Shown: in pieces, positions 1-6,695 of the stretch | How positions within the stretch are numbered: the stretch's first letter is position 1 | How the letters are laid out: every line of letters begins with the position of its first letter | Source: an uncultured Bacteroidales bacterium | GTDB taxonomy: Bacteria; Bacteroidota; Bacteroidia; Bacteroidales; Paludibacteraceae | Direction of reading: 5' to 3' | Assembly (NCBI GenBank): GCA_937892015.1 | Contig: CALAUY010000160.1 | Coordinates: forward strand, 1 to 13,078 | DNA: 13,078 bases | Program-made: the position numbers and the translations under genes | Notes under the pieces: generated by a model | Seen by the model: only the letters and a program-made list of their open reading frames with translations | The model's database searches: none | Told to the model about the DNA's origin: nothing

Positions 1-195
1 GAGAAACCTCATCGCAGTGCCACAGTTGTCCACATCGATGCGAGTGGGATGCTCTTCCGAGAGCGCTTTGGCCATGATACGCACGTCTTCCGGCATCGAT
101 GCGCCGGTGAACGCAGTGAGGTCTTCTCCACGTAACGCTTTGCGTATCAGCACTCTGTTGGCGACACTCTTGCTTATCGGCAACTCGATGTTCAC
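1..195 (-). CDS. aroA: 3-phosphoshikimate 1-carboxyvinyltransferase (EPSP synthase), N-terminal part, cut by window edge
   Basis: Only the first 65 codons are present. EPSP synthase joins shikimate-3-phosphate and phosphoenolpyruvate in the cytoplasmic shikimate pathway to aromatic amino acids. The fragment carries the family's N-terminal signature LPISKSVANRVLI at residues 5-17, with the Lys9, Ser10 and Arg14 expected to contact substrate, and then NCGTAMRFL at residues 57-65, matching the family NAGTAMR loop. The start is GTG at 193-195. An in-frame TGA lies two codons upstream, so no longer start is possible. This makes the N-terminus about 10-13 residues shorter than I recall for typical AroA proteins. 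It lies 13 bases after the dipeptidyl peptidase III stop and is probably cotranscribed with it. Identification is strong from the two motifs. Integrity of the rest cannot be judged. Confidence 0.88.
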   Translation of the reverse strand, partial: MNIELPISKSVANRVLIRKALRGEDLTAFTGASMPEDVRIMAKALSEEHPTRIDVDNCGTAMRFL

Positions 196-208
196 TCTTC
201 AGTGCAGT

Positions 209-2236
209 TTATTCGTTGATGTCCGGCAATACCGAGTAGTCGAGGCTGTAACGGAGATGTTGCTCCACATACCCTTCCGAGTAGTCAATCGTTACATCAG
301 TGATGTTGCCTTTCTTGTCCTTGACGAGCGTATAAACAGGATTGACAAAACCCTTGTACGGCGTGATATTCAGCTGCTTATAGCGACTGAGCATCTCTGC
401 GTGAATAGTCGGGTCAATGCGCACGGCGTAGTCCTCAACCAACTGCTTGGCCTGAGCGTAATCGCCGGTGGAAACCACTTCTTGCACGATAGCAAGCAAT
501 TGTCCATACAGCGCGCGAAGTCCCTCGTAATCATTGATTTGCAGATAGTGCTTGCCGTCTCGCTCGATGATGGCCACTTCAGGCTTCTCGGGATGGGCAT
601 GTGCCAGAACCCAGTTGGCGATGAGTGCTCTGTTGCGCATGTGTGCCTCTTCTAGGTTCTTACCGAATTCAACGCGCACCAATTGCGTCAGAGCACCATT
701 CATCATCTGTTGATAATACTGCGCCTTGAACGCCTCATCGTCAGGCATGATGCCCAGTTCCACCAGTTTGTGGTCGGGCATATAGTAGAGCGAGAACAGG
801 TCGGCACGTGCCTCTTCAAGCGTCGAGCCGTGCTCTTTGAGGTTATCTTTCGTGATGCCCGGCAACAGTTGTCCTGAGCCGTGACCGAGACATTCGTGCA
901 AATCTACATGCACATCTCCGGTGAGCGCGGCATACGTCTTTGCCTGCTCGCACTCTGCATCAGAGAGCATGAACTCTTCGTTGAAACCATTGCCAAGTGC
1001 AGCCTCATTGTACGCCTCCGTGAGGTTCTGGATAGTGACGGACTTAGAGCCATACGATTTGCGAATCCAATTTGCGTTAGGCAGATTGATGCCGATGGGC
1101 GTTGACGGATAGCAGTCGCCGGCAAGGATAGCGGCAGTAATCACTTTGGCCGTGATGCCTTTACATTCGGCTTTCTTGTAGCGCGGGTCGGTGGGTGAAT
1201 GGTCTTCGAACCACTGCGCATTGGCTGATAGCGTGTTAGTGCGTTCAGTAGCCGCGAGGTTCTTGAAATTGACGAGCGACTCCCATGCTCCGGTGATGCC
1301 GAGCGGGTCGCCATACACTTCGGTGAAACCATTGATGAAATCGACGCGACTCTGCAGGTCTCTCACCCACGCAATGGCATACTCGTTGTATGTCTGCAAG
1401 TTGCCGGTGCGGTTGTATTCGATGAGTTTCTCTATGACCAGTTTCTGTTCGTCGGTCTCTGCGTATGGCAACGCTTTCTCGAGGTTCTCCACCACTTTCT
1501 TCAGTGCCGTGGCGTAGAGTCCACCATCTTCCGCTTTGTATGTGCGTTCTACCACGTTGCCATCGGCATCTTTGATGAGTTTGCTGTTAAGCCCAATCCA
1601 GAGCGGCTCGGCAGACGTATCTTTATGTGCAGCGTAATACGCTTCCGCTTCTCGTTGCGTCACGCCCTCGTAGTAGTTGCCGGCCGAGTTGAGCAGCAGA
1701 TCCACGCCGTCGTCTTGGCAGATTTTTTTGGGTAGAATGGTCGGGTCGAAGATGATGTCGAGCAACTCGGCATAGTCTTCTTCCTTCAGATTGCTCTGCC
1801 TGCATGCATCCACGAACCATTCGCGCGAACATTCGGGCACGAACTTGTCGGCACTGTAATGGTGATGGATGCCGTTAGAGAACCAAACGCGCTTAAGGTA
1901 AAGCACGAACTTATCCCACTCATCCGTCTGTTTATCACCGGCGTAATGCTCGTAAATGGTCTCACAGATGCGGCGGATACGCAGATTATAGCGGCAGTTC
2001 TGGTCTGTGAGAATATCTCGACCCCAAAGAGCGGCTTCACTCAAATAGTAAACAAGCGTTTTCTGTTGCAAGGACAAGTCCTCAAAATCAGGCACACGAT
2101 AACGCAGAATGCCCAAATCGTAGAATTGGTCAACCATATATGGAAAATCGGCAGTGGAGGGTGTGGTGTGTTTGTCCTCCTTGTTACAGGCAATGAGCGC
2201 CAATGCAGCGAGCACTGCGAGGAAGTGTTTCTTCAT
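209..2236 (-). CDS. Dipeptidyl peptidase III (peptidase family M49), predicted lipoprotein
   Basis: 675-residue zinc metallopeptidase that removes dipeptides from the N-terminus of oligopeptides. The zinc motif HECLGH is at residues 447-452, followed by GSGQLLPG. The second motif EEARAD begins at residue 474, giving the third zinc ligand Glu475. These positions are within one residue of those I recall for the Bacteroides thetaiotaomicron enzyme. The GINLPNANWIRKSYGSK segment is also typical of the family. I start at ATG 2234-2236 because it gives a lipoprotein signal peptide, MKKHFLAVLAALALIAC, with Cys17 as the lipidated residue. A reading frame continues 29 codons further upstream but overlaps the preceding gene and would bury the signal. 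The sequence after Cys17 is NKEDK; acidic residues there resemble Bacteroidetes surface-export signals, so a surface location is possible but inferred. The start is one base after the stop of the upstream phosphorylase gene, suggesting translational coupling. Confidence 0.93.
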   Translation of the reverse strand: MKKHFLAVLAALALIACNKEDKHTTPSTADFPYMVDQFYDLGILRYRVPDFEDLSLQQKTLVYYLSEAALWGRDILTDQNCRYNLRIRRICETIYEHYAGDKQTDEWDKFVLYLKRVWFSNGIHHHYSADKFVPECSREWFVDACRQSNLKEEDYAELLDIIFDPTILPKKICQDDGVDLLLNSAGNYYEGVTQREAEAYYAAHKDTSAEPLWIGLNSKLIKDADGNVVERTYKAEDGGLYATALKKVVENLEKALPYAETDEQKLVIEKLIEYNRTGNLQTYNEYAIAWVRDLQSRVDFINGFTEVYGDPLGITGAWESLVNFKNLAATERTNTLSANAQWFEDHSPTDPRYKKAECKGITAKVITAAILAGDCYPSTPIGINLPNANWIRKSYGSKSVTIQNLTEAYNEAALGNGFNEEFMLSDAECEQAKTYAALTGDVHVDLHECLGHGSGQLLPGITKDNLKEHGSTLEEARADLFSLYYMPDHKLVELGIMPDDEAFKAQYYQQMMNGALTQLVRVEFGKNLEEAHMRNRALIANWVLAHAHPEKPEVAIIERDGKHYLQINDYEGLRALYGQLLAIVQEVVSTGDYAQAKQLVEDYAVRIDPTIHAEMLSRYKQLNITPYKGFVNPVYTLVKDKKGNITDVTIDYSEGYVEQHLRYSLDYSVLPDINE

Positions 2237-2237
2237 A

Positions 2238-3113
2238 TTAAATCCTTTCGAGTACTGTTTGGATAAGTTCCTTGATGCGTGGCTTGTAGTCGGTATTCGC
2301 CGCTTCGGCCTTGCGTTGGGCAATAACGCAGCAAACGGTCATCGCTTTGTGTCCCATCAGCAGGGCAAGTCCGGCAATGGCCGAACCTTCCATTTCGTAG
2401 TTGGTGATGCGTTGCCCCTCGTAACGGAACGCGGAGATTTTCGTGTTGATGTCGGGCACGGCCAAGTTGCAACGCAACACGCGGCCCTGTGGACCATAGA
2501 ATCCGTTGGCGGCAATCGTGCATCCTCTGTACATGTCAGTGGAGGCAACGCGGTCAATCAGTTCGGCATTGGCAGGCACGATGTACGGTACGGCTGCTTT
2601 TTCGGGGTATCCGATAAACTCCGTCAGCGCTTTCTCAAAACAGAGATCGCTGAGTCGGTCACGCCCTTCATAGAACGCCAAAACGCCATCGAAACCAATG
2701 CTCTTCTGCGATGCCAAAAACGCACCCAACGGAATATCTTCTTGCATTGCGCCACACGTGCCGATACGTACAATCTCAAGCGTCCGATGGTCGGATTTCT
2801 CAGTGCGCGTTGCAAAATCGATATTAGCGAGGGCATCCAACTCGTTCATGACAATATCAATATTGTCCGTTCCGATACCGGTACTCAGACACGTGATTCG
2901 TTTGCCGTGGTATTGACCCGTGATAGTATGGAACTCGCGGCTCCGGATATTGCACTCGATGGAGCCTTCATCGAAATACGAGGCAACGATATTCACACGG
3001 TCTTGGTCGCCGACCAAAATCACTTTATCTGCCAAATGTTCGGGACGGATATGCAGATGGAAAGCACTGCCGTCACCATTGATAATCAATTGACTTGCAG
3101 GGAATGTTCTCAT
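2238..3113 (-). CDS. Nucleoside phosphorylase, uridine phosphorylase (Udp) family
   Basis: 291-residue cytoplasmic enzyme of the PNP/UDP phosphorylase superfamily, which cleaves a nucleoside with phosphate to give the free base and ribose-1-phosphate. Family landmarks are VGDQDRV at residues 34-40 (phosphate-binding Gly and Arg39), SREFHT at 58-63, STGIG at 77-81, RIGTCGA at 116-122 (Arg116) and NYEMEG at 238-243, where Glu240-Met241-Glu242 is the ribose-binding element. Overall layout follows E. coli Udp, with a somewhat longer chain. The substrate (uridine, or another nucleoside) cannot be settled from motifs alone, so no symbol is given. It starts 29 bases after the DUF3467 gene and stops one base before the dipeptidyl peptidase III start. 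A salvage role would feed ribose phosphate to metabolism; that prs is divergently encoded nearby may be coincidence. Confidence 0.88.
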   Translation of the reverse strand: MRTFPASQLIINGDGSAFHLHIRPEHLADKVILVGDQDRVNIVASYFDEGSIECNIRSREFHTITGQYHGKRITCLSTGIGTDNIDIVMNELDALANIDFATRTEKSDHRTLEIVRIGTCGAMQEDIPLGAFLASQKSIGFDGVLAFYEGRDRLSDLCFEKALTEFIGYPEKAAVPYIVPANAELIDRVASTDMYRGCTIAANGFYGPQGRVLRCNLAVPDINTKISAFRYEGQRITNYEMEGSAIAGLALLMGHKAMTVCCVIAQRKAEAANTDYKPRIKELIQTVLERI

Positions 3114-3142
3114 AATGGTATATGTTTAAGTGGTTGCTCTTT

Positions 3143-3454
3143 TTACGCTTCACCGCCGCCCAGAGACATCGGAATACTGTTTGCGGGATTGTTGTCGTCA
3201 TGAATACGGATAGTACCAAAATTGGTCTCGTATTTACGGATGTTATCTTGCAGCGCAAGCAGCACTCGTTTGGCATGTTCGGGAGCCAAGATAACGCGAC
3301 TAACCACGTTGGCGGTTTTCTGTGCCGGCATAACACTGGCAAAGTCAAAGATGAACTCGGTTTGGGTGTGGGCGATGATGGCAAGATTAGCATATTTGCC
3401 CATTTGTGTTTCGGGAGAAACAGCAAGATGCAGTTTATTGTTTTGTTGTTCCAT
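3143..3454 (-). CDS. DUF3467 family small protein
   Basis: 103-residue protein with no signal peptide or membrane segment. The core matches the DUF3467 pattern as I know it: YANLAIIAHTQTEFIFDFA (residues 21-39), then a VMPAQ segment, then VVSRVILAPEHAKRVLLALQ (residues 50-69), followed by DNIRKYE and a short variable tail ending SLGGGEA. The ILxPEHAKRLLxALQxNIxxYE block is the most diagnostic part. No biochemical function is established for the family to my knowledge. It sits in the middle of the minus-strand run, 23 bases after the glycosyltransferase and 29 bases before the phosphorylase, so it is probably cotranscribed with them. The neighbours do not point to one role. Confidence 0.85.
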   Translation of the reverse strand: MEQQNNKLHLAVSPETQMGKYANLAIIAHTQTEFIFDFASVMPAQKTANVVSRVILAPEHAKRVLLALQDNIRKYETNFGTIRIHDDNNPANSIPMSLGGGEA

Positions 3455-3477
3455 AATGATGTTGTTTTATAGATTAA

Positions 3478-4683
3478 TTACCATTTTATTTCTTTTTTCC
3501 GCCGGAATGCATGCTTAATGAGCAACATCAAGTTGTAAACCGGCAAGAAGATGTCAAAAACAAGCAGGTCGCTTACCAAGAAGTGCGGTGTTCGGAAGAT
3601 GTGTGCGCCGCGGTTCATCAGTGCGTACAACCAAATGAGTCGTCCTACAAACACCGCAACCACGGCCATGACGGCATACACGGGATAAAAAGGCAAGTCG
3701 CCACGGAAGAAAGCGACAAGGCTGATAATGAGCAATGTATATATCGCAGCGCGCAGAACGGGTTCGGCGACCAATCGCATTTTCGCGCCAAAACGGTAGT
3801 CGGGTGATACGCTCAAGTGGCGATATTTCTGTACGCGCCAATCGTGGAACGTGCGGTTAGGCACCGACCAAGTGAAACTGTCGGATGTGAGCACCACTTC
3901 GGTGTTGTGACGGTTGGCAATCTTGTTCACAAAGAGGTCATCGTCACCCGCGCGGTGGTTGAGCAGCCCTGCAAAGCCATTGTTGCGGAAGAACATGTCC
4001 TTGCGATAGGCCAGATTGCGACCAACGCCCATATACGGGTGACGCGACATCGCAAAACCGAGGAACGTGAGCGCGTTCTGAACCGTGTCATACCGGACAA
4101 GTCGGTTGATGAACGAATGTTCCGAGAAATAGCCGCCGTAACCTATCACCACTTCAGTCTCAGTGTTATCAAAACCTCGCATCATCTCCGTAATCCAGTT
4201 CGGACTTTCGGGCCGACAATCGGCATCCGTGAGCAGCAGATAATCGTATCGAGCTGCTTTGGCGGCAAGCGTCAATGCCAGTTTTTTCGATGAACTTACC
4301 CATGCATTGCGTGGCACAAAAGTCAGTCGCAGATTGCGGAAAAGTTGCGTGTAATGCTCCAAAACAGTCTGGGTGTTGTCTTCACTGCCATCGTTCACCA
4401 CAATCACCTCAAATAACGGATATTTCTGGCTACACAGTGCTTGCAGATAATGTTGCAGATTATCTTCTTCGTTGCGTGCACAGACAATCACGCTCACGCC
4501 TTTTATCGGCGTTTCCGCAGCGGTAATAGCTTCACTTTCATTGTTTTTCCAACGGAAACGATGATGCGTTTGATGACGAACACGCCGCTGTACACCCGAC
4601 AAATAGCGTGTGTAATAATAGAGGTAAAACAGGGCTACAACACCCGTTACCGCAAGCAAGATCCACTCTCCCTGCACACTCAT
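3478..4683 (-). CDS. Membrane-bound glycosyltransferase family 2
   Basis: 401-residue inner-membrane glycosyltransferase that transfers a sugar from an activated donor; the acceptor is unknown. A membrane segment at about residues 7-24 precedes a GT-A catalytic domain. This begins GVSVIVCARNEEDNL (residues 62-76) and continues through VIVVNDGSEDNT (93-104), the metal-binding LLTDADC (DxD, Asp153 and Asp155), GDDD at 246-249 and a QKYRH element at 285-289 equivalent to the QxxRW acceptor-site motif. Three further hydrophobic segments follow at about 308-328, 333-353 and 369-390, ending in a basic tail. The start ATG overlaps the stop of the upstream esterase gene in an ATGA arrangement (4680-4683), a strong sign of coupled translation and of the two enzymes acting together, for example in making and de-acetylating an envelope polysaccharide. 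That link is inference. Confidence 0.9.
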   Translation of the reverse strand: MSVQGEWILLAVTGVVALFYLYYYTRYLSGVQRRVRHQTHHRFRWKNNESEAITAAETPIKGVSVIVCARNEEDNLQHYLQALCSQKYPLFEVIVVNDGSEDNTQTVLEHYTQLFRNLRLTFVPRNAWVSSSKKLALTLAAKAARYDYLLLTDADCRPESPNWITEMMRGFDNTETEVVIGYGGYFSEHSFINRLVRYDTVQNALTFLGFAMSRHPYMGVGRNLAYRKDMFFRNNGFAGLLNHRAGDDDLFVNKIANRHNTEVVLTSDSFTWSVPNRTFHDWRVQKYRHLSVSPDYRFGAKMRLVAEPVLRAAIYTLLIISLVAFFRGDLPFYPVYAVMAVVAVFVGRLIWLYALMNRGAHIFRTPHFLVSDLLVFDIFLPVYNLMLLIKHAFRRKKEIKW

Positions 4684-5540
4684 TTGAGGTCAGTTTTCAG
4701 GTCTGATTCCACTTTGACGGTCTTGTCGCTCTTGAAACTCGGGCGGCAGAAAATGGTGTACACGGCTTGAGGATGATGGGCAACGGCATCGCGGTTGATG
4801 TATTTGCACAGCGGCTTAATCTTCTGATTAACAATCATCTCAGCTGCCATACTTCCTACTTCCAATGCGCCGTTCTCGCGCAGATGCGTGTTGTCAATCT
4901 TGCCGTCAGGGAATTTCTTGCACTCGCCCGCAGGCACGTTCATGAAATATTTCTTAGAAGCCTCGTCACCGAGTCCAATCAGCCACTCGGTGGTTGCCTC
5001 TTCCATATCCAAGAGTGCCACGTTCATCTCTTTCGCCACCATTCGCGCCGCGTAAGGATACGAAGTGTGTTTGGGTATCAGTTCGCCGGTCTTGCTGTCA
5101 AAATGTCGGCGAGAGATAGGTGTCGCGATAATCACCGTTGCACCTTTGGCTTGCGCTTCTGTGGTCATCTTGCGCAGATTGTTCATGTAGTCGGGAATCG
5201 AGGCATAACGAACAGGGTCAGACTGCTTCTGGTCGTTGTGCCCGAACTGAATAATCACGATATCCCCCTTACTGATGCGGTCGAGCACCACTTGCCAACG
5301 CCCTTCGGTTTGGAACGATTTGGTGGAGCGACCGTTCATAGCATGGTTTTGCACCACGATTTTCCCGTTGAGGAACGTCGGGAACACTTGTCCCCAACCA
5401 ACTTCGGGAGAGATATCCAGCTCGGTTTTATCGGCCATAGTACTGTCACCTACCAAAAAGAGGGTCACCTGTTTCTTGGATGCGGAAGGAGCAATCAACA
5501 TGATTGCCGCCACAATGAGGATGCGAAAAACTTTCTTCAT
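4680..5540 (-). CDS. GDSL/SGNH-family hydrolase, rhamnogalacturonan acetylesterase-like (CE12-like)
   Basis: 286-residue predicted exported esterase that would remove acetyl groups from carbohydrates. The SGNH blocks are in order: FLVGDSTMA with nucleophile Ser33, MNGRST with Gly70, QFGHNDQ with Asn102 and DNTHL with Asp216 and His219, completing a Ser-Asp-His triad. The GDSTMA, GWGQ (48-51) and GRST combination fits rhamnogalacturonan acetylesterases rather than generic lipases. I use ATG at 5538-5540. It gives a plausible signal peptide (MKKVFRILIVAAIMLIAPSA) and lies just downstream of a promoter. The reading frame runs 38 codons further upstream, but those would overlap the promoter. This is the first gene of the leftward run and overlaps the glycosyltransferase by four bases. 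Exact substrate is unproven. Confidence 0.88.
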   Translation of the reverse strand: MKKVFRILIVAAIMLIAPSASKKQVTLFLVGDSTMADKTELDISPEVGWGQVFPTFLNGKIVVQNHAMNGRSTKSFQTEGRWQVVLDRISKGDIVIIQFGHNDQKQSDPVRYASIPDYMNNLRKMTTEAQAKGATVIIATPISRRHFDSKTGELIPKHTSYPYAARMVAKEMNVALLDMEEATTEWLIGLGDEASKKYFMNVPAGECKKFPDGKIDNTHLRENGALEVGSMAAEMIVNQKIKPLCKYINRDAVAHHPQAVYTIFCRPSFKSDKTVKVESDLKTDLK

Positions 5541-5569
5541 GACATGTATATTTTTACCATTTTGGACTG

Positions 5570-5601
5570 CAAAGATACAAAAAAAATCTGAATCTGGCAA
5601 G
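5570..5601 (-). promoter_or_regulatory. Bacteroidetes-type promoter for the leftward esterase-to-aroA run
   Basis: On the minus strand a -7 box TATCTTTG lies at 5570-5577 and a -33-like CTTG at 5598-5601, separated by 20 bases. This matches the Bacteroidetes housekeeping sigma consensus (TTTG, about 20 bases, TAnnTTTG). Transcription would begin about 6-7 bases beyond the -7 box, leaving a short leader of some 25 bases before the ATG at 5540. It is the only such promoter I see for the six genes that follow. Confidence 0.7.
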
Positions 5602-5647
5602 TTTTTGCACAAAAAGAACAAAAAAAACGCTCTTTTTTCGCTTTTTT

Positions 5648-5679
5648 CTTGCATATTTCAGATAAAAGCAGTAACTTTG
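5648..5679 (+). promoter_or_regulatory. Bacteroidetes-type promoter for prs
   Basis: The -33 box CTTG is at 5648-5651 and the -7 box TAACTTTG at 5672-5679, with a 20-base spacer. The predicted start of transcription, around 5685, gives a leader of about 24 bases to the ATG at 5709. This also rules out the longer reading frame beginning at 5649, which would start inside the -33 box. The spacer closely matches those of the secG and cotH promoters. It faces the esterase promoter across an A/T-rich stretch with long A and T runs (about 5578-5648) that may act as an UP-like element. Confidence 0.75.
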
Positions 5680-5708
5680 TATGCTGTTTCGTACAAAAAT
5701 TGTGTCAC

Positions 5709-6671
5709 ATGTTAATCGAAGCAAATCCTTTTAAGGTGTTCGCGGGCTCAAAAGGCGTCGCGTTGGCGCAGCGTATCTGCGATTATTTGGGTTGTTCACT
5801 CGGCAGGGTGAATATTGAGCATTTCTCGGACGGGGAGTTTTCGGTCTCGTTCGAAGATTCTGTGCGCGGTCAGTCGGTTTATTTAGTGCAATCCACCTGT
5901 CCCTCTACGGACAATCTGATGGAACTGCTCTTGATGATTGATGCGGCCAAGCGCGCATCGGCGTACAAGGTGATTGCTGTTATCCCTTATTTCGGATGGG
6001 CACGGCAAGACCGCAAAGATAAGCCGCGTGTGAGTATAGGAGCCAAGTTGGTGGCAAACATGATTCAAGTGGCGGGTGCGGACCGCGTCGTGACGCTTGA
6101 TTTGCATGCTGACCAGATTCAAGGCTTCTTCGACATCCCCGTTGACCATCTCTACGGGTCGTCCATCCTGGCAGATTATATCCAGTCGCTTAATCTGGAC
6201 AACCTGATCATCGCTTCCCCTGATGTGGGCGGATCGAAACGCGCGGCTAATTTTTGCAAGAAACTGGAGCGCCGGCTCAAACACGAGGTGCCAATGGTCA
6301 TCTGCTACAAGCAGCGCCTGAAAGCCAATCAAGTGAGCGAGATGCGCGTGTTGGGCGATGTGGATGGCAAGGATGTGGTCATCATTGACGACATCGCTGA
6401 TACGGCCGGCACATTGTGCAAAGCCGCTGCGGTGATGAAAGAGAACGGTGCCAAGAGCGTGCGGGCCATCGTAACCCACGGACTCATGTCCGGCAATGCT
6501 TGCGAGAAAGTGATGAACTCACAGTTGGAGAACCTCATCTTCTCCGATTCGCTTCCATTCGATGTGGAGAAATGTCCTAAAGTGCAGATTATCACGATGC
6601 AACGCGCGTTTGCGGACACAATCAATGCTATCCAGACGCACACGTCTATTTCGGATAAAAATCTTCGTTGA
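5709..6671 (+). CDS. prs: Ribose-phosphate pyrophosphokinase (PRPP synthetase)
   Basis: 320-residue cytoplasmic enzyme making 5-phosphoribosyl-1-pyrophosphate from ribose-5-phosphate and ATP for purine, pyrimidine, histidine, tryptophan and NAD synthesis. Hallmarks in order are FAGS at residues 11-14, FSDGE at 39-43, the ATP-binding YFGWARQDRK at 94-103, the metal and ATP site DLHADQIQGFF at 131-141, PDVGGSKRA at 171-179, the catalytic loop YKQR (Lys201, Arg203) and the PRPP loop VVIIDDIADTAGT at 223-235. Length is normal for class I PRPP synthetases. I take ATG 5709, giving MLIEANPFKVFAGS, because the promoter lies between it and the earlier in-frame ATG. It begins a plus-strand run with the glutaminyl cyclase gene starting 24 bases after its stop. 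Confidence 0.96.
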   Translation: MLIEANPFKVFAGSKGVALAQRICDYLGCSLGRVNIEHFSDGEFSVSFEDSVRGQSVYLVQSTCPSTDNLMELLLMIDAAKRASAYKVIAVIPYFGWARQDRKDKPRVSIGAKLVANMIQVAGADRVVTLDLHADQIQGFFDIPVDHLYGSSILADYIQSLNLDNLIIASPDVGGSKRAANFCKKLERRLKHEVPMVICYKQRLKANQVSEMRVLGDVDGKDVVIIDDIADTAGTLCKAAAVMKENGAKSVRAIVTHGLMSGNACEKVMNSQLENLIFSDSLPFDVEKCPKVQIITMQRAFADTINAIQTHTSISDKNLR

Positions 6672-6695
6672 CCACGTAGCAATCGTCCCGTTCGT

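Noticed and set aside
17..655. Plus-strand open frame of 212 codons at the left edge
   Set aside because: It overlaps both the aroA start and the end of DPP III on the other strand and shows no family motif.
2154..3203. Long plus-strand open frame (349 codons) opposite the phosphorylase gene
   Set aside because: It is antisense to a clearly identified enzyme and partly to DPP III, has no recognisable domain, and reflects codon bias of the opposite strand.
4767..5591. Plus-strand open frame of 274 codons opposite the esterase
   Set aside because: It is His- and Arg-rich, typical of an antisense shadow, and runs across the promoter of the opposing operon.
5617..5640. A-run and T-run inverted repeat (AAAAAA-CGCTC-TTTTTT) as a terminator hairpin
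   Set aside because: It lies between two divergent promoters and consists only of A:T pairs; it is better read as A/T-rich promoter-upstream DNA.
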